From Algoriphagus terrigena DSM 22685 (lineage in GTDB: Bacteria > Bacteroidota > Bacteroidia > Cytophagales > Cyclobacteriaceae), in NCBI RefSeq assembly GCF_000429445.1, contig NZ_AUBW01000009.1, positions 62,001-126,000 of the forward strand: DNA of 64,000 nucleotides. Direction: 5' to 3'. The translations under genes and the position numbers were made by a program. The notes below the pieces were generated by a model. It ran no database searches. It saw nothing but the letters and a program-made list of their open reading frames with translations, and was not told where the DNA came from. Of this stretch, positions 35,871 through 43,963 are shown piece by piece. Each line of letters opens with the position of its first letter. The first letter of the stretch is position 1.

Positions 35871-38342
35871 CTATTCGCTCCTGATCGATTCCACCGGGTT
35901 GGCCTGTGCGGATCTGAGCGACTGGATCGAGACGGTGGCGTACGCGACAAATAGCGAAACAATTGCAGTCAACACAAAGAACCCTACGGAAATCGGAACC
36001 CGATAGGCAAACTGCTCGAGCCACTGTACCATCAGCCAATAGCCCAATGGCAGCGCTACCAATAGAGACACAACTACCATCACGAGAAACTCCGTCGTCA
36101 TCTTATTGACAATCCCCATCACGGAAGCTCCCAGCACACGACGGATTCCGATCTCTTTTCTCTTTGATTCGGCAGTGAAAATTGACAGTCCAAACAAGCC
36201 CAAACAAGAAATCAGAAGCGCCAGAAAAGCAAACAAGCCGAGCAGGTAGCTAATCTTGGCCTGCTGCTCATATTGCAAAGCGATCGCTTCGTCTAAAAAC
36301 CGGTAGTCAAAAGGCAAACCCTGATAAACGGATTTCCAGCTACTTTTCAATTGGATCAAAAGCTCAGGAGAGATTCCCTGCTCCGTTTTGATCAGGATAT
36401 GGTTGGTGCCATCGAAAGCAGCATTTTGGGCGGGCAGGTAAACTGTCGGGGGCAAGCTAAACCGGAGATCCCTCGTATGGTAATCTTTCACTACTCCCAC
36501 GATGTTTCCTTTATAGTTTGAGAAAAGCTCCCCGTTTTCCTCGGTGAATACCCGAAGGTCTGCACCTATTGCCTGCGAGGCATTTTTTCCCAACCAATCC
36601 AGCGCAGACTCATTGACGACGATGGCGACGTTTTCCAAGTCAGGAAACCGATCCCGCATCAACTTGGAGACTCCCCGATCCGCACTTTCAGCGATAAACT
36701 CCCGTCCGGCCACCATTGGGATTCCCAGGCTTTCAAAATACCCCGCGTCCACATACTGCACATTGATATTTTTGGTTTCCCCCTCTTTAATTCCGGGATA
36801 ATCCACTGTGGGATTCCAGCCCGTATCCATCCCCGGACGGTCGCTGGTAAATTTAACCGAACTGACACCGGGGATTTTTGACAATTCCTGCTTGAGAAGG
36901 TCTCCTTTTTCTTTGGCGAGATTGCCCATCTTCACAGAGATCAGACCATCGGAGTCAAATCCCATCGACGTGTTTCGAAGATAATCATGCTGGTAGTAAA
37001 CCACCGAGGCACAGAAAACCAACAAGGCAGAAAGCACAAACTGAAAAACCACCAGACTTTTGCGCAGCAAAGACTTGCCTCCGCTCAGGGAAGACTGCTT
37101 CAGTATCAGCTCAGGCCGAAGCCCTGAAAGGTAAAAAGCAGGGAAAATCCCCGCCAAAAGCGAAGAACCTATCCAAACCACAAGTAGCAAAAGCTGAAGC
37201 GAACTATCACCTGCAAGGTCCAACGGGATGACAAATCCCATCCGTGACTCGATCGTCGGCGTGACGAGGTAGACGATCAGCAGGCCCAATCCGAGGGACA
37301 CGGCATTGATCAGAAAAGATTCGGCCAAAAACTGGCTGAGCAACTGGCCGCGCTGGGCACCGTTAACCTTGCGAATGCCGATCTCCTTCATCCGCTTGAT
37401 GGCGCGGGCGGTAGCCAGATTGATGAAATTAATACAGGCCAAGACCAACACAAAGATGCCGATGAACAGAAAAATCACCAATGTCTGACGGGACATCGGC
37501 GGCGTCCATTCTCCCTCAAAATCTGCGTTGGTATGGATATTTTCGATAGGTTGGAGAAAATGCACGTAGGACTTTGCCTCCTCGGCATTCCTGTAATTTG
37601 GATTGACCTCGGGGATCATCTTGCTGATTTGCGCCGCGTCCGTTTGAGGCGCGGCCTTCACGTAGGTATAAGTCTGAGGCCACCAGAAACTTCCAAAATC
37701 AGCTGTGACCGGTATGTCATTGAAAGACTTAAACGTATTCATGGAAGCGACAAAGTCAAAAGACATGTGGGTGTTTTCTGGCAGGTCTTTGAGCACTCCT
37801 CTGACTTCAAAAGCAAAGTCGCCGGTGGAAATCAGGCTTTTGCCTATCGGATCTTCCTCTCCAAAGTACTTCTGGGCCATCTCCTCCGTGATCAACACCT
37901 GATAGATATTTTCCAGGACACCATCCCAGCTTCCCTTACTCAGCTCAAAGCCGAAGATCTCCTCAAAACCCGGATCCGAAAAAATAAAACGATCCTCGCG
38001 GAAACTCTCCTCCGGCGCCGTTCCGTCTGGAGCATACAGGTACGTACTGATTTGGGTCACGCTTACGACCTCGGGGAGTTCCTCTGCAAATTCTTTGCGA
38101 AGCATCGGCGCCACTGCCCCACCTGTCCAGGCCCAATTCTGGTTGGAGTTCACCGTCTGAACAACACGGTAAATCCGCTCCGACTCGGGGTGAAACTGAT
38201 CAAACGATCGCTCAAACTTGACAAAGGCGAGCAAGATCAGGCAACAGGCCAATCCTATCGATAGCCCCAGGACATTGATCAGAGAGAAAGCTTTCTGACG
38301 GATTAGGCTCCTCCAGGCGATTTTAATGTAGTTTTTCCACAT
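35871..38342 (-). CDS. MacB/FtsX-type ABC permease (paralogue 4)
   Basis: 823 residues from ATG 38342 (MWKNYIKIAWRSLIRQK); the upstream extension to 38426 is spacer repeat. Coupling motifs are KRMKEIGIRKVNGA (an Asn where most paralogues have Val-Leu/Ser-Gly) and KRKEIGIRRVLGA; the tail, NPVESIRSE, is the most divergent of the set. The periplasmic loop reads FADPGFEEIFGFELSKG-like, i.e. the family's descriptor segment after TM1. It is second gene of the pair with paralogue 5, 106 bp downstream, and has no promoter element of its own. Confidence 0.85.
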   Translation of the reverse strand: MWKNYIKIAWRSLIRQKAFSLINVLGLSIGLACCLILLAFVKFERSFDQFHPESERIYRVVQTVNSNQNWAWTGGAVAPMLRKEFAEELPEVVSVTQISTYLYAPDGTAPEESFREDRFIFSDPGFEEIFGFELSKGSWDGVLENIYQVLITEEMAQKYFGEEDPIGKSLISTGDFAFEVRGVLKDLPENTHMSFDFVASMNTFKSFNDIPVTADFGSFWWPQTYTYVKAAPQTDAAQISKMIPEVNPNYRNAEEAKSYVHFLQPIENIHTNADFEGEWTPPMSRQTLVIFLFIGIFVLVLACINFINLATARAIKRMKEIGIRKVNGAQRGQLLSQFLAESFLINAVSLGLGLLIVYLVTPTIESRMGFVIPLDLAGDSSLQLLLLVVWIGSSLLAGIFPAFYLSGLRPELILKQSSLSGGKSLLRKSLVVFQFVLSALLVFCASVVYYQHDYLRNTSMGFDSDGLISVKMGNLAKEKGDLLKQELSKIPGVSSVKFTSDRPGMDTGWNPTVDYPGIKEGETKNINVQYVDAGYFESLGIPMVAGREFIAESADRGVSKLMRDRFPDLENVAIVVNESALDWLGKNASQAIGADLRVFTEENGELFSNYKGNIVGVVKDYHTRDLRFSLPPTVYLPAQNAAFDGTNHILIKTEQGISPELLIQLKSSWKSVYQGLPFDYRFLDEAIALQYEQQAKISYLLGLFAFLALLISCLGLFGLSIFTAESKRKEIGIRRVLGASVMGIVNKMTTEFLVMVVVSLLVALPLGYWLMVQWLEQFAYRVPISVGFFVLTAIVSLFVAYATVSIQSLRSAQANPVESIRSE

Positions 38343-38448
38343 AGTTTCGTAGGATTGGAAAGTGGTAATGTGGTAAAGTTTTCGAGGGCCAAGCGCCAAA
38401 ACACTGTCTTGGCCCTCGTAAATCAAAATTCGTAAATCATAAATCTCC
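38343..38448. repeat. Intra-pair spacer with hairpin (paralogues 4/5)
   Basis: Contains GGTAAAGTTTTCGAGGG and CGTAAATC-type units as in the other two pair spacers, plus an 11-bp perfect inverted repeat, CGAGGGCCAAG (38383-38393) with CTTGGCCCTCG (38408-38418). The hairpin lacks a T-run and may modulate expression of the second permease. Confidence 0.55.
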
Positions 38449-40863
38449 TCACTCGCCCTTCAGACTGTCCACTGGATTCATCATCGCAGCCTTGATGGAC
38501 TGGAAACTCACGGTTAGCATCGCAATTGCCAAAGCCGCCAAGCCAGTCAGCAGATAGTACCACCACTCTACGGTGATCTGGAAGGCAAAATTGGCAAGCC
38601 AGCTTCGGGAAAGATAAAATCCGATCGGCACTGAGATGACGATCGCCAGCAAGACTGTCTTGCCGATGTCTTTGGACAGCAAGCTGACAATACTCCAGTC
38701 ACTCGCTCCCAGCGTCTTGCGGATGCCGATCTCCTTGGTCTTCAACTCAGTCATAAAGGCCGTCAGCCCGTACAAGCCGAGACAGGCGATAAACAAAGCC
38801 AAAAACGCAAAAGAAACAATGATCTTAGCGGTGCGCTCCTCGCGCTCATAGTTCCGCTGAAAATCCTGGTCAATGAACGAATAGGTAAATGGCTCGGAGA
38901 TTTGCGCCGTTTCCCAGACCTTCTCAGCTGCCGCCAAAGCTTCTGAGGTAGCTCCGGGGGAAAATTTCGCAATCAAATAGCCCCCGTTTACTCCATTTCG
39001 GAACCCATAGGGTTCAATCTCCCGATGCAAGCTCTGGAAGTGAAAGTCTTTCACCACGCCGTAGATCTCCAGCGTATTCTTTTCCCCACGCCAGTCGTAG
39101 TGGATCTTTTGGCCAATCGCCTCTTCCACTCCAAAGCCGAGCTCTTTTACGGCCGACTCATTCAGAATAATCAGTGGGCGGTCTGTCGTCAGCGCCGCGG
39201 TGTAGCTCTGTCCCGCAATCAACTCAAAACCCAATGTCTCGATGAAGTCATTTCCCGCATACGAATTCCGGATATGCACGACCTCTTCGACCGTCTTGCC
39301 GTCCGCGTAATACAGCATATCCTCGATAGATTCCACGCCAGGATAGGTTGAGGCCATTGTGACGGACTTGAACTGGGAACCTTGGATCAGGCTGTTTTTC
39401 ATCGTTTCGAAGCTCTCAATAGCCTTTTCACTTCTCAGGGGAATGACAATCTGCTGCTCCTTGTCAAATCCCAAGTCCCGCTTCTGCACAAAGTTCATCT
39501 GGCTTTTGATCACAAAAACCATCAGAATCAGACAGGCAGAGATGCAAAATTGGACTACCACCAAGACCTCCCGGAGTGAGATACCGGAGATTTTGCCCAT
39601 AAAACGTCCCTTCAGGATCGAAACCGGCTTGAAGTTGGACAGGAAAAACGCAGGATAAATCCCGGCAAAAACTCCCGCCAAAACACAGAGCATTAGCGAA
39701 GCCACCCATGGAATCCAACTGGCGTGTGCGGTGATTTCCCTGCCGATCATCTCTCCGAAAAAGGGCAAAATCAAGGTCACCAAAGCTGCTGCGATCACAA
39801 ATCCCAACAAGGCGATCAGGACCGACTCGGTCAGAAACTGTCCAATCAAAGCTCCCCGGTTAGCTCCCAAAAGTTTGCGGATACCCACTTCCCTGGCCCT
39901 ACGCTCCGAACGCGCCGTGGTCAGGTTCATGAAATTGATACAGGCAATCAGCAGGATAAATAGCGCGATGGTGGCAAAGATGTATAGGTTGCTCAGGTTG
40001 CCGGTTTTTCCCAGTTCGTAGTCCGCATTGGACTCAAGATAAATATCCCGAAATGGCTGGAAAAACACGGTCTTAGCGATACCCATCGCCTTCATATCCT
40101 GGGTCGCTTTGTCGACAAAGTATTCGTTCACCTTTTGCTCAAACAGCTTAGGATCCACCTCCGGCTTCAGCTTGGCATAGGTATAAAAGATATTGTTGGT
40201 GGCCCAGTTGGTCCACTGCTTCACGATGGGTCCAAAGTCCTGATTCTCCAGAGAGAGGAAAAAATTGGCGTCGATATGCGAGTTGGCGAGCTGTGGATCA
40301 AACACACCTGTGACCGTATAATCAAACTCTCCAAATGGCAAGCCCACGGTCAAAACCTTGTCGATGGGATCTTCATCCCCAAAGAACTTAGCCGCCAATT
40401 CGGTTGAAATCACGATGCCCGAAAGAGTCCGAAGCGCCCGCGCCGGGTTCCCTTTGACCATCGGAAAAGCTACGACATCAAAGAACGTCGAATCAGCATA
40501 GTAGCCCTTGGACTCATAGAATTGAAGTACCTCTCCTGATCCCTCATACCTCAAAAGCATCTGGTCCAGCTCTGGAAACTTCATCAACCGCGCAGTCGCT
40601 TCCACCTCGTCAAAGTCCAGCGCCAATCCCATGGAAACCGGAGCGGGAGTGCCCGCCCAGTTCGTCCCGTCGACCTTAGTCGCAACCCGCACAATCCGAT
40701 CACCATCCGGGATCTGCCGATCTACCTGTAGCTCGTCAAAGATGTAGAGTCCGATCAGCATACAGGCCGTAAGCGCTACCGCCATCCCCGAGACATTGAT
40801 CAGGGTAAGAGACTTGTTTTTCAACAGATTTCTAAGCGATATTTTAGCGAGGTTGCTCCACAT
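38449..40863 (-). CDS. MacB/FtsX-type ABC permease (paralogue 5)
   Basis: 804 residues starting MWSNLAKISLRNLLKNK. The N-terminus differs from the M(W/L)KNYxKIAxRNL opening of its siblings. Coupling motifs are RRAREVGIRKLLGA and KTKEIGIRKTLGA; the tail is NPVDSLKGE. It is promoter-proximal in the pair with paralogue 4. Composite element C begins about 130 bp upstream of the start codon. The first periplasmic domain (about residues 45-275) has the usual IVISTELAAKFFGDEDPIDK segment, so the fold is intact. Confidence 0.85.
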   Translation of the reverse strand: MWSNLAKISLRNLLKNKSLTLINVSGMAVALTACMLIGLYIFDELQVDRQIPDGDRIVRVATKVDGTNWAGTPAPVSMGLALDFDEVEATARLMKFPELDQMLLRYEGSGEVLQFYESKGYYADSTFFDVVAFPMVKGNPARALRTLSGIVISTELAAKFFGDEDPIDKVLTVGLPFGEFDYTVTGVFDPQLANSHIDANFFLSLENQDFGPIVKQWTNWATNNIFYTYAKLKPEVDPKLFEQKVNEYFVDKATQDMKAMGIAKTVFFQPFRDIYLESNADYELGKTGNLSNLYIFATIALFILLIACINFMNLTTARSERRAREVGIRKLLGANRGALIGQFLTESVLIALLGFVIAAALVTLILPFFGEMIGREITAHASWIPWVASLMLCVLAGVFAGIYPAFFLSNFKPVSILKGRFMGKISGISLREVLVVVQFCISACLILMVFVIKSQMNFVQKRDLGFDKEQQIVIPLRSEKAIESFETMKNSLIQGSQFKSVTMASTYPGVESIEDMLYYADGKTVEEVVHIRNSYAGNDFIETLGFELIAGQSYTAALTTDRPLIILNESAVKELGFGVEEAIGQKIHYDWRGEKNTLEIYGVVKDFHFQSLHREIEPYGFRNGVNGGYLIAKFSPGATSEALAAAEKVWETAQISEPFTYSFIDQDFQRNYEREERTAKIIVSFAFLALFIACLGLYGLTAFMTELKTKEIGIRKTLGASDWSIVSLLSKDIGKTVLLAIVISVPIGFYLSRSWLANFAFQITVEWWYYLLTGLAALAIAMLTVSFQSIKAAMMNPVDSLKGE

Positions 40864-41207
40864 GACATGATGGCTTGAAAAGTGATAAAGGCTTGAGTTT
40901 GGAAAGCTGCAATAGTTGAGAAATTGTCAGGCGTTCAACTTCCTTCTGATGGATGGAATAGAGACTGACCTCATCTTTTTTGCATCAATTGAAAATCCAT
41001 TAACCATGCCAGTCAAAATATGGGCAGAAACTCGCATTTGGTCATTTTTGTCGGATAGCGACCGCATTCCCTCGAACATTATTGTGCGCTGGTGGACAAA
41101 TTTCAACGGTCTTGTCAACCGGTTAAGCAAGCGCTCAGCCAATCCTTTGTCAGCGAAAATCTTATATTTCAAGCTCGCTTCTGATGCTGCAAAATAGTTG
41201 AGCCACT
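40864..41207. other. 344-bp divergent spacer holding element C
   Basis: Separates divergent permease and Pr6Pr genes. Short ORFs here on both strands overlap the regulatory element and lack any recognisable family, so I treat the region as non-coding. Confidence 0.6.
40997..41098 (-). promoter_or_regulatory. Composite element C upstream of permease pair 5/4
   Basis: Minus-strand -24 box TGGCAT (41011-41006), preceded by TTTTGAC as in element B. Operator CGAACA-N4-TGTGCG-N4-TGGACA at 41073-41098, centred 72 bp upstream of the -24 box. The second half-site has a C-to-G change relative to B, D and E. Confidence 0.5.
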
Positions 41208-41846
41208 ATGAATAAACTTACACTCGCCCTCATCTTTATCTTGGAGTGTTTTGCGCTCCCTATTCAATACTTCCTGTTACTGGACGGTACGGAGCTTTCC
41301 ATTGTCGAGGCCACGGTGCGGTTTTTCAGCTATTTTACCATCCTGACCAATTCGCTCGTAGCCATTTGCTGCGGCTTTTTGCTCCTGCCCAGTGCTATCA
41401 AACCAAACCAGTTTTTCAGCAAAAACACCACGCTCACGGCGATTACGGTATATATTCTAATCGTAGGATTGGTATTTAACATCATCCTTAGACCCACAGT
41501 GAACTTGATGGGTCTGCATCTGTTGGTTTCGGAGATATTCCATACGCTTGTGCCCTTGCTTTTTCTGTTTTTCTGGATACGATTTGTGCCCAAGCACGCT
41601 CTTCCTTGGAATTCACTGCCTAAATGGATGATCTATCCGCTAGTCTACGTCCTTTACACCCTGATTCATGGGATCTATTCCGGGTTTTATCCCTATCCCT
41701 TCATCGATGCAGGCAAACTGGGCTTTTCCACGGCAATGACCAACGGACTAGTTGTCTTGTTGGCCTTTGTCATACTGTCGGCCTTACTGATCGCAGTGGG
41801 AAAATTGAAAATTAAGGAGAAGGCCTCTGATCGAAGCGTCAGCTAA
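41208..41846 (+). CDS. Pr6Pr-family integral membrane protein
   Basis: 212 residues with six predicted hydrophobic helices (about 7-27, 38-58, 75-95, 105-125, 140-160, 175-200). Family-like phrases are VRFFSYFTILTNSLVA in the second helix region, and HTLVPLLFLFFWI and YPLVYVLYTLIHGIYSGFYPYPF in the fourth and fifth. Pr6Pr proteins are six-helix integral membrane proteins of unknown biochemical role. The gene is divergent from permease paralogue 5 and followed after 38 bp by a small LRR-like gene on the same strand, so the two may be co-transcribed. Confidence 0.75.
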   Translation: MNKLTLALIFILECFALPIQYFLLLDGTELSIVEATVRFFSYFTILTNSLVAICCGFLLLPSAIKPNQFFSKNTTLTAITVYILIVGLVFNIILRPTVNLMGLHLLVSEIFHTLVPLLFLFFWIRFVPKHALPWNSLPKWMIYPLVYVLYTLIHGIYSGFYPYPFIDAGKLGFSTAMTNGLVVLLAFVILSALLIAVGKLKIKEKASDRSVS

Positions 41847-41884
41847 ATACACCACATTCCAGATCCTATGAAAGCTTTTCAAAT

Positions 41885-42388
41885 ATGGCAAAACGAACTC
41901 AGACGAAGCTTCTCAAAAAACTACAGTATCGCTATGGAAAGATGGCGGAGCGCATGGAGGAGTACTATCACCACCTAGACTTCCGCGGCTTGGATGATTT
42001 TGACGACGATGGCTTTGCCTATCTGATGGAGAAGGTGAAGGGCGTAGACATGCTCGATCTCAACGAAACAGATATCGGCAATGAAAGTATCAAACTCTTG
42101 ATCGGGCTGGAATACGTGAAAGAAATCCGTGCAAAAGGCTGTCACGGTCTAGACAATGACTGTATCCCCTACCTCAGCCAGATTCCATCGCTCGAATTCC
42201 TGCACCTCAAATACACCGAGATCACCATAGAAGGGTTGTTGCAACTTAGCGGTCTGCCCAACCTGAAAACTTTGATGTTTTCGGCCGATGACGAAGATGA
42301 TATCAAGGGAAAGCTACTGGAGTTGCATGCTTTGCTACCCGACTGCGAACTTGTGGTGAACGGGAAACCGCAAAGATTTGAACGGTAG
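41885..42388 (+). CDS. Small leucine-rich-repeat-like cytoplasmic protein
   Basis: 167 residues with no signal peptide. From about residue 30 the sequence repeats LRR-like units of 23-25 residues: VDMLDLNETDIGNESIKLL, VKEIRAKGCHGLDNDCIPYL, LEFLHLKYTEITIEGLLQL, LKTLMFSADDEDDIKGKLL. These resemble ribonuclease-inhibitor or cysteine-containing LRRs. The N-terminus is basic (AKRTQTKLLKKLQYRYGKM) and could bind nucleic acid or membrane. Proteins like this usually mediate protein-protein contacts. No partner is evident; it follows the Pr6Pr gene by 38 bp. Confidence 0.65.
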   Translation: MAKRTQTKLLKKLQYRYGKMAERMEEYYHHLDFRGLDDFDDDGFAYLMEKVKGVDMLDLNETDIGNESIKLLIGLEYVKEIRAKGCHGLDNDCIPYLSQIPSLEFLHLKYTEITIEGLLQLSGLPNLKTLMFSADDEDDIKGKLLELHALLPDCELVVNGKPQRFER

Positions 42389-42792
42389 ACTAACTGGGAT
42401 TTGACTGAGAACTTTCCCCCTCACGCGCCGCTGAACATGACGCAATAAGACGCCACAGTGATATCGCTGGCAGTATCGCGCTCAAGAGTAGGATAGATCG
42501 TCTTTTGTCCCGATTGCAGCGGAATTCAGAGACGTTTGCACCTCGAAGCAAAAACTTGGCTTTTCTTTTTCTATTGAAAAAAAAAGGCGAACCAGTCATC
42601 GTCAAAAATACTAGCCGCTAGACTATAGCGACATGCCATCACCTACCTCAAAAACCATCAAGAATCTTCCGAACTAATCAGCTTTGGCTGCGGTTAACGT
42701 CTTTCAAATAAGCAATTTGTCCGGAATTTTTAGATAACGCCCGGGTGCCACCGCTGAATGATGTTTCTCTCAAACCTATTTCCAATTCCACT
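42389..42792. other. Gene-free stretch, 404 bp
   Basis: Spacer before the flavin oxidoreductase gene. A poly-A tract lies near 42576-42586. I see no RNA gene, repeat or convincing ORF. Confidence 0.5.
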
Positions 42793-43872
42793 ATGAGCAA
42801 GCTATTATCCCCTGTCATGCTGGGGTCCACTACTTTCAAAAACAGAATTGTGATCTCTCCCATGTGCCAATACTCAGCAATCGATGGATTTGCCAATGAC
42901 TGGCATCTGGTTCACCTTGGTGCGAGAGCTGTCGGCGGGGCGGGGTTGATTATGCAGGAAGCCACGGCTGTGAGCCCAGAAGGACGGATTTCTTATGGCG
43001 ACTTAGGCCTTTGGAAAGACGAGCAGATCGCGAAATTAAAGACCATTGTTGATTTCCTGCATCTACAAGGTGCCAAAGTGGGGATCCAGTTAGCGCATGC
43101 AGGTCGAAAGGCCAGCTGTGAAAAACCTTGGGAAGGCGGCCACCAAATCGCCCCTGACTCGGAAAATGGTTGGAAAACGATCGGCCCCAGCGCGATTCCT
43201 TACAAGGAAAATGACCGAGCACCTATCGTATTGGATCAAAAAGACATTAATCGGATCATTCAGAACTTTGTCGATACAGCCCAAAGGGCGCTTCAAATAG
43301 GTTACGATGTGCTGGAAATTCACGCCGCTCATGGCTATTTATTACACCAGTTTCTGTCTCCGCTCAGCAACGAGCGCACTGACGAATATGGAGGAAGCTT
43401 CGAAAACCGCATCAGACTGACGCTGGAGATCGTAGAGGCAGTCCAAAAAGTATGGGGAGACAAGACATTATTTGTCCGCATTTCGGCAACGGACTGGGTG
43501 GACGGAGCCTGGAGCATCGATGACTCCGTCAGCCTTTCCAAAATCCTGAAACAAAAAGGCGTGCATCTAATCGACACATCTTCCGGTGGAAATGTCCTCG
43601 TGCCGATTCCTGCAAAACCAAACTATCAAGTGCCTTTCGCCGCACAAATCAAAGAAGAAGCGCAGATACCAACCGGAACTGTCGGACTCATCAACACACC
43701 GAAGCAGGCAGAAGAAATTCTTGAAAATGAGCAGGCGGACTTGATTTTCATCGCTAGGGAAAGCCTGCGAAATCCAAATTTCCCACTCTATGCAGCTACC
43801 ATCTTGGAAGATCAGATCGACTGGCCATCCCAGTACCAGCGGGCCATTCCCACACACGGGGAGTGGAAGTAG
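42793..43872 (+). CDS. Old yellow enzyme, YqjM/NamA class NADPH-flavin ene-reductase
   Basis: 359 residues from ATG 42793 (MSKLLSPVMLGSTTFKNRIV); the frame upstream to 42745 is not conserved. TIM-barrel FMN enzyme of the YqjM (thermophilic-like) class, identified by Cys25-Gln-Tyr27 in SPMCQYS (the redox-tuning Cys of this class), the substrate-binding pair in HAAHGYLLHQFLSP, and the NERTDEYGGSFENRIRL segment. The phosphate-binding end reads IARESLRNPNFP where GR is more common. The enzyme reduces activated C=C bonds of enones, maleimides or nitro compounds. It is a single gene, convergent with permease paralogue 6. Confidence 0.92.
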   Translation: MSKLLSPVMLGSTTFKNRIVISPMCQYSAIDGFANDWHLVHLGARAVGGAGLIMQEATAVSPEGRISYGDLGLWKDEQIAKLKTIVDFLHLQGAKVGIQLAHAGRKASCEKPWEGGHQIAPDSENGWKTIGPSAIPYKENDRAPIVLDQKDINRIIQNFVDTAQRALQIGYDVLEIHAAHGYLLHQFLSPLSNERTDEYGGSFENRIRLTLEIVEAVQKVWGDKTLFVRISATDWVDGAWSIDDSVSLSKILKQKGVHLIDTSSGGNVLVPIPAKPNYQVPFAAQIKEEAQIPTGTVGLINTPKQAEEILENEQADLIFIARESLRNPNFPLYAATILEDQIDWPSQYQRAIPTHGEWK

Positions 43873-43914
43873 TCAGGTGAGGTTTCGTTCGCGCCAATAC
43901 CTTCACTTGATTCT

Positions 43915-43962
43915 TATGTCTTACTACCTGATACTAGTGTCTTGATACTTGATACTTCCGGC
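43915..43962. repeat. CTTGATACT-type periodic repeat
   Basis: Tract of TCTTGATACTTGATACT units directly beyond the stop codon of permease paralogue 6. Similar tracts sit just downstream of paralogues 2, 8, 9, 10, 11 and 12. Confidence 0.55.
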
Positions 43963-43963
43963 C

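Noticed and set aside
40916..41197. Plus- and minus-strand ORFs of 80-93 codons upstream of permease 5
   Set aside because: They overlap element C and its -24 box; no homology signal or conserved start.
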